Positions 42,364-49,962 are shown, counted from the first letter of the stretch. The stretch is DNA of 64,000 bases from Fimbriimonadaceae bacterium (GCA_019638775.1 JAHBTD010000001.1:496001-560000), one strand, 5' to 3'. Translations and numbers: made by a program. The notes: generated by a model from the sequence alone, not told the origin.

Positions 42364-44043
42364 CTAAAGACCGCCGCCGCCAACACGGCCGCCACCGCCA
42401 GTACCTGTTCCGGGGCCGCCAGTGCGTCCGCCGGTCTGGCCTGGATTTGTGCTCGCCGGGCGTACCGACGGAGGAAGCGCATTGTCAACAGTGACGCCAT
42501 ATTCCTTCACCGTCGTATTGCCCATCCAGTCCGTCGCCGTTACCTTAATCGTACGGCGCCCATTCGAAAGCGGCTTGTTCTTGGTGTAAGGAGAAATCCG
42601 AACGATAGCAAGGCCATCGCGACCGTATTCAAACTCCATCTCCTCGCCATCAACCTCAATCCGAACCGTCGAGCTATTCACTCCGGTAGCTTCATCGTCG
42701 ATGGAGATCAGCATCTCAAGAGGAGGTCCTCCAACAAGGTCACCGGGATTCGGCCAAATCATGTTGATCTTGGGACCGGTCAAGTCCACGCCATTATCGG
42801 GATCGAAAGCCAGCAGGCTGCCGTCTTGTGCGAGAACAAGAAGGGTCTTCCCAGAAAGAACGACTGGGCCTGAAGCAGGGATCGCAAGCGGAATCTGATT
42901 GGTCGGAGGCTGTGCTTGTCCGCCAGCGCCACCTGCGCCACCACCACCAGCAAGTCCACCACCGCCGCCGCCGCCGCCAAATCCAGCGCCACCGCCACGG
43001 CCCGAACCGCCGCGTCCGCTGCTGCTCGGATCCTCAGTGGTAAAGCTTGTACCTGCTAACGGACGAATCAAGAAGCTCCATACAACGTCGCCCGTCGCCG
43101 GATTCACCGCAACAATGCTGCCCGCGGTCGTTGGCTGAACGAACATCTTTCCAGCTGCCGAGGGCCGGACCGACGGATACGAACCTAATTCAATCGTCTT
43201 GCCTCGAAGCTTCGGGGCTCCTCCAAGCGGCTCATACAGGAACGCCTTTCCATCGCGGGTTACCGCAAAAACGCCTTCCGAGGAAACTGCAGGAGCGAAC
43301 ATCAGAGGCTCACCCGTGTTCTGCTGCCAACGCACACCACCAGAACGTGCCGTCAAACAGACGACATAGCTTCCAGCGCTCGCGTAGACATAGTCTCCAT
43401 AAACAGCAGGCTGGGAATCTGTATTGACGTTTGTAAAGCGTCGATTCCAATCTACTTTCATCGAGAGAACATTCAAGCTCGTCAGGGAGTTGTCGCTGGA
43501 ATAAAACAGCACCGAATTCCCATAAGAAGCCAGTTGCCCAGTCAGTCCAGCAAAGACCTTGTAAGGAGCATTCCAAACCTTCTCACCGGTCGCTCCATTG
43601 ATAGCCATCAGAGTGCTGTCAGAAAGCATGAACAAGACGATGTTGCCAACGACAACCGGTTGCCCCACAATCGGGACATCCGAAGCGTAGGCCCACTTTG
43701 CCTCTCCGCGATCTGCGGTAACTCCGTAAACGATCTGATTGTCACCGACGGCGACCACGACATCACCCACGAGCACAAGCCCGTTGCGGAAATATCCTGG
43801 AATCGGATCGGCTAATGGATAGCGCCACTTCTGGTTGCCGGTTTCCATGTCAAGCGCAAACATGCGCTGGCCAACCGCTGCATAAACCATCCCCTTTGAC
43901 ACGACCGGAGCTCCGGTGGGGGACACGGGCGTGGAATATGCCCAGCGCCAAGCCAGAGGAATGGGGCCTGAGAATTGGGCGAGTGCGCTGCCCAAAAGAC
44001 CAAGCGCCAGTGTTCCGATCGCTATGATGCGCGACGTTCGCAT
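42364..44043 (-). CDS. exported PQQ-type beta-propeller protein with Gly-rich segments
   Basis: A 559-residue exported protein with signal IIAIGTLALGLLGSALAQ. At least seven PQQ/BamB-like blades are seen (KGMVYAAVGQRMFALDMETGNQKW, MAINGATGEKVWN, VAVNPATGDVVWSFLI). At about residues 345-385 there is a Gly-rich low-complexity stretch, then DGSLLAFDPDNG, an Ig-like tail (VRIEVDGEEMEFEYG) and a second Gly-rich C-terminus. The start at 44043 has GGAGG upstream. BamB-like scaffolding or surface role is possible. Confidence 0.8.
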   Translation of the reverse strand: MRTSRIIAIGTLALGLLGSALAQFSGPIPLAWRWAYSTPVSPTGAPVVSKGMVYAAVGQRMFALDMETGNQKWRYPLADPIPGYFRNGLVLVGDVVVAVGDNQIVYGVTADRGEAKWAYASDVPIVGQPVVVGNIVLFMLSDSTLMAINGATGEKVWNAPYKVFAGLTGQLASYGNSVLFYSSDNSLTSLNVLSMKVDWNRRFTNVNTDSQPAVYGDYVYASAGSYVVCLTARSGGVRWQQNTGEPLMFAPAVSSEGVFAVTRDGKAFLYEPLGGAPKLRGKTIELGSYPSVRPSAAGKMFVQPTTAGSIVAVNPATGDVVWSFLIRPLAGTSFTTEDPSSSGRGGSGRGGGAGFGGGGGGGGLAGGGGAGGAGGQAQPPTNQIPLAIPASGPVVLSGKTLLVLAQDGSLLAFDPDNGVDLTGPKINMIWPNPGDLVGGPPLEMLISIDDEATGVNSSTVRIEVDGEEMEFEYGRDGLAIVRISPYTKNKPLSNGRRTIKVTATDWMGNTTVKEYGVTVDNALPPSVRPASTNPGQTGGRTGGPGTGTGGGGRVGGGGL

Positions 44044-44239
44044 ACCTGTATAAACCTCCAAACGCATTAGTCCAAAGACCAACGCTTCCCTGATTTTAAC
44101 GGTAATCAAGCCTGCTTGTCTATGCAGACAGAGAATCAGGGTCATATCATCGGACGCTTCGAAGACGGCTTCCGTCACTGCGATTACTGCAAAATGCCCT
44201 CAAAACCGATCATCCTATGCTAAATCGAAGGCGGATTCT

Positions 44240-44956
44240 GTGTCGAAAGCTCTACCCATACTTTGCTACCACAAAGTCGGAACCCTCAAAGAAGAAGGGA
44301 GATGGCTCAATGTCGAGCCGGAAACCTTGAGGAGTCACATCCGCTTTTTTGCAAGACGAAAGTACAGCTTTGTCCAAGCATGCGATCTCGCAAATCACTG
44401 GCCTTCAAGGGCCGTATGCCTAACGTTCGATGACGCCTACACTTCGACGCTCACAACAGGCATCGAGGTCATGCGCCAAGAAAGCGCCACCGCGTCGATC
44501 TTCGTGGTGAGCTCTCTAACCGGGAAAAGCTCCGAATGGGATGGCGTCCGCGCGGCTAAACTCGCCGATACTCAGCTCATTATTGATGCGAGCCACCTCG
44601 GTTTCGAGATCGGAAATCACACCGCAAATCACCCCCGACTGTCGAAGTTAAGTGAAGTCCAACAACTGCACGAACTCACCAAATGTCATCAGGTGCTGGT
44701 TGATCTAAACATCCATCCAACGACAATCGCCTATCCGTACGGTTCGCACAATCAAGCCACGTTTCAAGCCGCTCAAAGCCTTGGCTACACAGTAGGGCTC
44801 GCTCTCAGCCGCCGTCCTGCAAACCCCACGGATCAAAAACTGGCTCTTCCCCGCATCGTCATCTCATACGGCGACCGTCTACCCTCCCTGCTCTACAAAC
44901 TCTTCTTAAGGCCGCTTCTGCCATCGACAAAGCGCCGCGAAGACTATGTGGCCTAG
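44240..44956 (+). CDS. polysaccharide deacetylase (NodB family)
   Basis: A 238-residue CE4-type deacetylase. Motif 1 is AVCLTFDDAYTS (usually TFDDG), motif 2 is GNHTANHP with the two metal His, and IAYPYGSHNQ resembles motif 3. No signal peptide is seen from the GTG start, which has AAGGCGG upstream. Likely substrates are chitin, peptidoglycan or exopolysaccharide. Confidence 0.85.
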   Translation: MSKALPILCYHKVGTLKEEGRWLNVEPETLRSHIRFFARRKYSFVQACDLANHWPSRAVCLTFDDAYTSTLTTGIEVMRQESATASIFVVSSLTGKSSEWDGVRAAKLADTQLIIDASHLGFEIGNHTANHPRLSKLSEVQQLHELTKCHQVLVDLNIHPTTIAYPYGSHNQATFQAAQSLGYTVGLALSRRPANPTDQKLALPRIVISYGDRLPSLLYKLFLRPLLPSTKRREDYVA

Positions 44957-45078
44957 GAACAGGCTTGACGCCCTCCGAAAATATTGAGGTATCTTATGCT
45001 TCCCCGGCCTTACTGCACGGTCAAAAAGAGTCAAGTTGACAATTGATCAAAGGCGGTCGCGGGAATTCGGTTAGTCGC

Positions 45079-45155
<77 letters not shown>

Positions 45156-45215
45156 AAACTTCCCAAAGCGATAACCCGCAATGCGGGCGATTCTCACACT
45201 AACCACGATTCAAGG

Positions 45216-46109
45216 CTACGCCGCCAGATCACCCATGGCGCTGTCGTGCTGCATCGCTTCTGTCATGAGCGGGCCAAACATCGATTCAAGATCGGCGGGT
45301 TGGATGCCCAGACGTTTGCACGCATAGTCGTCGAGCTTTGGAATCGCCGAATTGGGGAAAGTCGTGTACCCAAGCTTGGCCGCTATCCAGTCCGCCAGAT
45401 GCACAATGTCGACTAACGCTCGGTTCGGCTCCGAAGCAAAAATCGGCTCGTGATGCCAACGACTTGCTTCGCAGATTGCTTGTGCCAATCCGTGCTCGCC
45501 CGTCATTAATTCGCCAACTTCTGTGTGGTCAAATCCAAGGTAATACTTCTCAATTCCACGCACGTCTTCATTTGGCGCTTGACTTGCCGAGAGGGCAACC
45601 ATGCTCATCTCACGCGGAAAAAACCCTGCCATACAAAGATAGCCACAATCCAAGAGCAAACCGGTGATGTGGGCAAGGTCAGGATCAACCGTCCCGATCT
45701 TTCGTGCGATAGTTCGTGCTGTCCCAGCAGTTAGCAAGGACCGCAGCCTAAACCCCTGCTGATCCATGCCCTGAACTTTGCTGAGGCTGTCTGAGTTCGA
45801 TACCATCTGCAAACTTGCCAAAATGCTGCCGACCTGAAGTGGTCCAAGCAAATCAATGGCATGGCGAATCGACTGCACAGGCTTTGCATAAAATGCCGCC
45901 GAACTCGCCACTCGAACAACCTTGAGAGAAAGAGAGGGGTCCTTGCCTACCACTTCAGCCACGTCGCGAGGAGGTTCCCCAGCAGCGATCGCCGTAAGTG
46001 CTTGTACGATAATCGCCTGCATCGGCGATGTCTGATCCTTGCGCCGGATCATGATTCTTAACGAATCTAATTTGGGTCCCTTTGCGTGAAACGCGCCTTG
46101 ATCGATCAT
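45216..46109 (-). CDS. HDOD domain protein
   Basis: A 297-residue protein whose residues about 30-230 match an HDOD domain: DPSLSLKVVRVASSAAFYA, SIRHAIDLLGPLQVGSI, ITGLLLDCGYL and ASRWHHEP. HDOD is a catalytically dead HD-type domain used in signalling. No GGDEF or EAL domain is attached. The ATG at 46109 has GGGAGGGAG upstream. Confidence 0.85.
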   Translation of the reverse strand: MIDQGAFHAKGPKLDSLRIMIRRKDQTSPMQAIIVQALTAIAAGEPPRDVAEVVGKDPSLSLKVVRVASSAAFYAKPVQSIRHAIDLLGPLQVGSILASLQMVSNSDSLSKVQGMDQQGFRLRSLLTAGTARTIARKIGTVDPDLAHITGLLLDCGYLCMAGFFPREMSMVALSASQAPNEDVRGIEKYYLGFDHTEVGELMTGEHGLAQAICEASRWHHEPIFASEPNRALVDIVHLADWIAAKLGYTTFPNSAIPKLDDYACKRLGIQPADLESMFGPLMTEAMQHDSAMGDLAA

Positions 46110-46425
46110 TCTCCCTCCCCATGTCCCAGACCCGGCGGTTGAACAACCATGCCCGTGACACTAACACTTATCGGAAGTCTCCGCTTTGGCATACAGCAGC
46201 TCAACCCATTTTCAAAAAAATTGCGCAAATTTCGACTATTCTTTGGCATTGAACATTAGTGTTATCGCATCTAACGTCTGCCCCGTCGAATCAACCGCCA
46301 CACATCTCTCTAACGCTTCAAAGAACGAACGATCGTCTAACTCTGCATCTCCCTGACGATAAGCCCGACAAGCTCAAACTAGGTCTTTATTCCAACGGCG
46401 TTTGCTTTCAAACGGATCAACCTGT
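46110..46425. other. intergenic region before the Y-RNA cluster
   Basis: There is no gene or repeat I can support in these 316 bases. An A-run lies at 46214-46220 and the region is AT-richer than its surroundings. It is followed by the promoter of the RNA cluster. Confidence 0.6.
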
Positions 46426-46426
46426 C

Positions 46427-46432
46427 TATAAT
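46427..46432 (+). promoter_or_regulatory. -10 box TATAAT of the Y-RNA cluster
   Basis: Consensus TATAAT lies 30 bases before the first Y-RNA stem. Transcription would start near 46439. The -35 is weak (TTGCTT or CTTTCA at 16-19 bp). It is the only consensus -10 that I see ahead of the units. Confidence 0.6.
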
Positions 46433-46461
46433 GCTCGTCCTACGACGGATTCCGAAAGGTT

Positions 46462-46527
46462 TCCGGGCCGGAGACGGATTGGTTATCGTTTAGGTTGATC
46501 ATCCCAATCGTCGCATTTTCGCCCGGA
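46462..46527 (+). ncRNA. Y RNA unit A (minimal)
   Basis: TCCGGGC (46462-46468) pairs with GCCCGGA (46521-46527). A single C is bulged after the 5' strand, then GGAGACGGATTGGTTATC pairs with CCAATCGTC through GACG/CGTC and ATTGG/CCAAT. The 3' strand ends with TTTTC before GCCC. This is the Ro-binding module of Y RNAs in about 66 nucleotides, with only a short apical loop and no tRNA-like insert. Ends may extend a few bases. Confidence 0.8.
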
Positions 46528-46541
46528 CAAAAAATCTCAGG

Positions 46542-46670
46542 ATGATGAAGAAGAAAGTTATGTACAAAGGCAACGAACAAGCAAAGGTGATTGATCTGGC
46601 GGCCGCCAGAAGTCTCGCCAATGCGCCCCGGCAAAAATGCCCGGGCAACACATATTCGACGTTCGCCTAA
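46542..46670 (+). CDS. 42-residue protein between Y RNA units A and B
   Basis: A short frame ATGATGAAGAAG... encodes a basic peptide beginning MMKKKVMYKGNEQAKVIDLA and ending NTYSTFA. CAGG lies directly before the first ATG, too close for a good ribosome site; the internal ATG at residue 7 (MYKGNEQ) is an alternative. A terminator follows the stop at once. Amino-acid make-up is normal. It resembles no family I know. It could be a small protein co-transcribed with unit A or chance. Confidence 0.4.
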   Translation: MMKKKVMYKGNEQAKVIDLAAARSLANAPRQKCPGNTYSTFA

Positions 46671-46671
46671 G

Positions 46672-46739
46672 GCCGGTTTTACACGCCGCGCCTGGGCAAT
46701 GACAGGCGCGGGAAAAAGCTCCTTCACCGGCATTTTTTT
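46672..46739 (+). terminator. terminator after unit A and the small ORF
   Basis: GCCGGT (46672-46677) pairs with ACCGGC (46726-46731), enclosing an inner perfect hairpin CGCGCCTG/CAGGCGCG. Eight T residues follow. It divides the cluster into unit A plus small ORF, and units B-F. Confidence 0.75.
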
Positions 46740-46770
46740 TGCCCTTCGACGAGTTCTGAGAGATCGAGGT

Positions 46771-46865
46771 CTTGCGGGCCGACGGTTTGGGTTACCAGCA
46801 AACGGGGCAGAGTCTAACGGCGCTGCCTAGCGATAACAACTCCCAAGCCATCCCTTGTCTGCAAG
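46771..46865 (+). ncRNA. Y RNA unit B
   Basis: CTTGCGGGC (46771-46779) pairs with GTCTGCAAG (46857-46865), with two G-U pairs. A bulged C follows, then GACGGTTTGGGTTACC, whose TTGGG pairs with CCCAA of CCCAAGCCATCCCTT. The 3' sequence CCCAAGCC-ATCCCTTGTCT matches the animal Y-RNA pattern CCCACUGC-UAAAUUUGACU position by position. The insert holds one hairpin, GGCAG/CTGCC. Length about 95. Confidence 0.85.
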
Positions 46866-46880
46866 GCTCATGTTCTCCAA

Positions 46881-47035
46881 TGCGTGGGCCGATGGCGTTG
46901 AGTTATCGCACCAAATCATCCGAACGTTGCCCGAATCACGAGCGGGCGATGCGACAAGCCAAGTGTATAGGCACGTGAAGGGTCGAAAGGCCGCTCACGT
47001 TGGCGTTCGGTTCTCAGCCCGCACTTGTCCACGCA
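46881..47035 (+). ncRNA. Y RNA unit C with large branched insert
   Basis: TGCGTGGGC (46881-46889) pairs with GTCCACGCA (47027-47035); bulged C, then GATGGCGTTGAGTTATC and, on the 3' side, CTCAGCCCGCACTT. The 100-base insert closes with a perfect CCGAACG/CGTTCGG stem and contains three hairpins: GCCCG/CGGGC, GCC/GGC and ACGTGA/TCACGT. The result is a four-way junction like a tRNA, but no T-loop sequence is recognisable. Length 155. Confidence 0.85.
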
Positions 47036-47046
47036 CGAATTGGTTT

Positions 47047-47115
47047 CCGTTGGGCCGAAGCGCTTGGGTTATCCGCCTTAAGCTGAAGCAACCCAGGGCA
47101 TCACTTGTCCAACGG
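47047..47115 (+). ncRNA. Y RNA unit D (minimal)
   Basis: CCGTTGGGC (47047-47055) pairs with GTCCAACGG (47107-47115) over nine positions. Bulged C, GAAGCGCTTGGGTTATC and 3' CCCAGGGCATCACTT complete the Ro-binding module. The apical loop holds fewer than 20 bases. At 69 nucleotides it is the clearest minimal Y RNA of the set. Confidence 0.87.
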
Positions 47116-47135
47116 ATCGAACAGTTTCGATTTCG

Positions 47136-47276
47136 GCTTTCCGGGCCGAAGGTCGTGGGTTATCACATCAGGAGGACGTGGGTTCGAGTCCCACCCGGTT
47201 CGGTCGAACGAACCGGCAGCTCAGTCTGGACAGAGCGCCTGACACACCTACCCACCCCGCTACTTGCCCGGAAAGC
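47136..47276 (+). ncRNA. Y RNA unit E with circularly permuted tRNA mimic (YrlA type)
   Basis: GCTTTCCGGGC pairs perfectly with GCCCGGAAAGC (11 bp). Bulged C, GAAGGTCGTGGGTTATC and CCCACCCCGCTACTT form the Ro-binding module. The insert is a permuted tRNA: anticodon-stem position TCAGG/CCTGA (47168-47172, 47238-47242), then AGGAC as variable loop, T-arm GTGGG-TTCGAGT-CCCAC (47178-47194), acceptor CCGGTTCG-gtcgaa-CGAACCGG (47195-47216), CA linker, D-arm GCTC-AGTCTGGACA-GAGC (47219-47236) and one G at position 26. The acceptor ends are closed by a hexaloop and the anticodon stem opens into the Y domain, exactly as in YrlA RNAs. Confidence 0.93.
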
Positions 47277-47380
47277 AAAAAGGAGCGATTCGTAGCTCAC
47301 GCTTGGTGAAGCAGACAACAGTAGGCAATCGTACGTCGCGAATTTGATCGCCGATAGCTGATCGCCGACCGCAGATTTAT

Positions 47381-47506
47381 GTCCGGGCCGGAGCCGGAGG
47401 GTTAACGTGATAGCTGGTTCGACTCCAGCACCCGCCTTTTAAGCGGTAGGGGCCAAGCGCAAGCAAGGCTCAGGATATGTTCCCTCCGCCGTACCCTTGC
47501 CCGGAT
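47381..47506 (+). ncRNA. Y RNA unit F with degenerate tRNA-like insert
   Basis: GTCCGGGC pairs with GCCCGGAT; bulged C; GGAGCCGGAGGGTTAAC opposes CCCTCCGCCGTACCCTT (GGAGGG/CCCTCC). The insert begins with a perfect T-arm, GCTGG-TTCGACT-CCAGC (47413-47429), then CCGC-CTTTTAA-GCGG in the acceptor position and a weak D-arm-like GCC/GGC. It lies 85 bases before the rsr start. The 105-base gap between E and F shows no structure I can assign. Confidence 0.85.
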
Positions 47507-47590
47507 TCAAAAACGAATCACGGATTACAGATCACGGATTTCCGATTTCCGGTTTCTGATCTCAACAAAAAAGGAAAAGGTGATAAGAAC

Positions 47591-49162
47591 ATGAGGTTCA
47601 CAAAGCATTTGAGCTTAAAGAAGACAAAGCAGAAGATGGCTATCCCGGGTGCTGGACAGGTCCAGAACTCAGCAGGCGGTTTCGTCTGGACCCCCGATGC
47701 GTGGGCTCTGCTCGACAGGTTCCTGATCTTGGGTACCGAGGGTGGAACCTTTTACATCGGTGAGCATAAGCTGACGCGCGACAACGCTAAGAACGTCATG
47801 GAGCTGATCAAGCTCGACGGCGAAAAGGTCGTTGCCCGGATCGTTGAAATCAGCGAGTCGGGACGCACGCCGAAGAACGATGCTGCGATTTTTGCCCTCG
47901 CCCTGTGCGCTTCCTTCGGGGAGACGCCGGTGCGCCAGGCCGCATTTGCCGCGGTCCCGCGCGTCTGCCGAACCGGAACCCACCTTTTCCAATTCATCTC
48001 CGAAACCGAGGAGTTGCGTGGATGGGGTCGCGGTCTCCGAAAGGCGGTTCAGCGTTGGTACACGGAATCGTCTGCGGAGGATTTGGCTTACCAGGCGATG
48101 AAATATCAGCAGCGCGGCGGTTGGTCGCACCGTGACCTGTTGCGTTTGTCGCACCCGAAGGCGACCACCGAAGAGCACAACGTGATCTTCAAGTGGATCG
48201 TCAACGGTGTGTTTGCCGGATCGAACGACCGCATCGAAGCATTCGAGCGATTGAAGAAGACGGACAGCCCGAAGGCCGCCGCGAAGATCATCCGCGACTA
48301 CAGGATGACGCGCGAATGTGTGCCGACCGAGCTGCTGACCCACGCGCAAGTGTGGGAGGCTTTGCTGGAGTCGATGCCGATGACGGCGATGATTCGCAAC
48401 CTGGCGAACATGACCAGGTGCGGTCTGCTTGAAGTCGGAAACGACGGCACGAAGACGGTCATCGAGAGGCTGAAGAACGAGCAGGCGTTGAAGCGTGCGC
48501 GCGTGCACCCGCTGGCGATCCTCTTGGCTCAGGCAACCTACGCAAGAGGCCAGGGATTCCGCGGACAGCATTCGTGGACGCCCGTGCCGAAGATCGTCGA
48601 TGCGCTTGACGAGGCCTTCTACAAGGCTTTTGCAAACGCAGAGCCGACCGGCAAAAGGTTCTTGCTGGGCGTAGACGTCTCGGGTTCAATGGCGTCCTAC
48701 ACCGTCGCCGGAACACAGCTGAGCGCATGCGAGGCGGCGACCGCGATGGCGATGGTCACCGTTGCGACGGAAGACTCCGTGCGTCCGATGGCGTTCAACC
48801 ACGGTCTGCAGCCGCTCCCGATTTCGGGAAGGATGCGCCTGGATGACGCCCTGAAGCACACGAAGAACGTGAACTTTGGCGGAACGGACTGCGCTCTGCC
48901 GATGATCAACGCGACGAAGAACAAGTGGCCCGTCGATGTGTTCGTGGTCTACACGGACAGCGAGACGTGGTTCGGGCATATCCACCCGGCCCAGGCGCTG
49001 GAGGAGTACCGTCAGAAGATGGGAATCCCGGCGAAGCTGGTCGTGATGGGGATGTGCGCAAACCAGTTCACCATCGCCGATCCGCGCGACCAGGGAATGC
49101 TGGACGTCGTCGGATTCGATGCGGCGGTGCCGCAGGCTCTGCGCGAGTTCGCGCTAAGCTGA
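47591..49162 (+). CDS. rsr: Ro60 orthologue (Rsr), TROVE + vWA RNA-binding protein
   Basis: A 523-residue Ro60-like protein. Residues about 1-340 are the TROVE HEAT-like ring, with KNDAAIFALALCASFG, FQFISETEELRGWGRGLRKAVQRWY and REC-type segments. The C-terminal vWA domain has MIDAS residues GVDVSGSM (D362), GGTDCALP and VYTDSETW. Ro proteins bind Y RNAs around the ring and misfolded RNAs in its centre, and in bacteria link to PNPase for RNA decay or rRNA maturation under stress. The ATG at 47591 (AAGGTGA upstream) follows six Y-RNA units on the same strand. GC content looks higher than in neighbouring genes. No rtcB is near. Confidence 0.96.
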   Translation: MRFTKHLSLKKTKQKMAIPGAGQVQNSAGGFVWTPDAWALLDRFLILGTEGGTFYIGEHKLTRDNAKNVMELIKLDGEKVVARIVEISESGRTPKNDAAIFALALCASFGETPVRQAAFAAVPRVCRTGTHLFQFISETEELRGWGRGLRKAVQRWYTESSAEDLAYQAMKYQQRGGWSHRDLLRLSHPKATTEEHNVIFKWIVNGVFAGSNDRIEAFERLKKTDSPKAAAKIIRDYRMTRECVPTELLTHAQVWEALLESMPMTAMIRNLANMTRCGLLEVGNDGTKTVIERLKNEQALKRARVHPLAILLAQATYARGQGFRGQHSWTPVPKIVDALDEAFYKAFANAEPTGKRFLLGVDVSGSMASYTVAGTQLSACEAATAMAMVTVATEDSVRPMAFNHGLQPLPISGRMRLDDALKHTKNVNFGGTDCALPMINATKNKWPVDVFVVYTDSETWFGHIHPAQALEEYRQKMGIPAKLVVMGMCANQFTIADPRDQGMLDVVGFDAAVPQALREFALS

Positions 49163-49171
49163 AGGCAAACG

Positions 49172-49199
49172 GCAGGCTGGCTGCAATAAGCCAGCCTGC
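49172..49199 (+). terminator. terminator of rsr
   Basis: GCAGGCTGGCT and AGCCAGCCTGC form a perfect 11-bp stem around a 6-base loop, ten bases after the rsr stop. The T-tract is poor. Confidence 0.75.
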
Positions 49200-49233
49200 T
49201 CCTCGTTTGAATACGCTAAACTATCCCAAACAA

Positions 49234-49734
49234 ATGACCCTATCTGTCACATTCGACAAGTTTGCCGAGACCCTAACCAGGTTCGGGATGTCAAAAGACG
49301 TCTTCATTGTCGAAATCGGCGGGAAGGTCATGGTCACTGCTGTAAACCCAGAAAAGCGCTTCTTCGTCTCGGCAGAAAGCCCAAACGACAAGGGACTTAC
49401 GGAAGCTGACCTCAAACAATCAGGACTTGTCGTATTCGAGGGGCGTTGGCAAGAGGGTGCCCCTGGCGAACAATCGCACGATAGCGAAGTCCAATTCGTC
49501 GCAGCTGTCGCCTACAAAGCTAAGAACAACCAAATCGGCCTATGGATGGACGCATTCCCGTTCCAACCCACACAGGCTCAAGTGCTTCACGCCGTCTATG
49601 ACGAATTCAAACAACATGGCGACTTAGGCGAACTCGGATTCGAAGCGTTCGTCCGACTCGCAAACCCAACCGTCGTCATCGCCTCAAACCCAGAACTCGC
49701 GTCGTTCGCCCGAAAACACCTTTCACCCCCGTAG
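49234..49734 (+). CDS. hypothetical protein
   Basis: A 166-residue soluble protein starting MTLSVTFDKFAETL. It has mixed strand and helix content (VFIVEIGGKVMVTAVNP, SEVQFVAAVAYKAKNN), an aromatic LWMDAFPFQPT segment and a helical C-terminus. The gene lies 71 bp after rsr but behind a terminator, so it is probably separate from rsr. No family is recognised. Confidence 0.65.
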   Translation: MTLSVTFDKFAETLTRFGMSKDVFIVEIGGKVMVTAVNPEKRFFVSAESPNDKGLTEADLKQSGLVVFEGRWQEGAPGEQSHDSEVQFVAAVAYKAKNNQIGLWMDAFPFQPTQAQVLHAVYDEFKQHGDLGELGFEAFVRLANPTVVIASNPELASFARKHLSPP

Positions 49735-49910
49735 GCTCAGCCTCCCGCCCCCGTACCCTAGCCGAGAAGCACTCCGTGCGCTGTCCTCCAGTTTGCAAAC
49801 AAGATCATAGAGCCGCCTCTTGGCTCACCTTCACTAACTCGACGCCTAGTCCAAAGATCGACTAAGCGCAAAACCCCTACGCACCTTGCTCACCACCGTC
49901 TATAAGACAG

Positions 49911-49962
49911 AACTCAGGATGGGAGAGATAACATTACAGTTTTATCGCTCTCATCCCGAGTT
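49911..49962. repeat. long imperfect inverted repeat
   Basis: Two arms of 21 bases (AACTCAGGATGGGAG..., ...CTCTCATCCCGAGTT) match at 18 of 21 positions around a loop of about 10 bases. The 345-bp gap (49735-50079) contains no gene. The hairpin could be a terminator for 49234 or a small mobile-element remnant; nothing else is seen in the gap. Confidence 0.7.

Noticed and set aside
47178-47242. Stand-alone tRNA or decayed tRNA gene suggested by TTCGAGT and AGCTCAG motifs
   Set aside because: The T-arm precedes the D-arm and the acceptor is a closed hairpin. The order fits a permuted tRNA mimic inside a Y RNA, not a tRNA gene or fragment.
47669-48985. Long minus-strand frames opposite rsr
   Set aside because: Arg- and His-rich translations without known motifs; they arise from GC-rich codon shadows of the TROVE gene.
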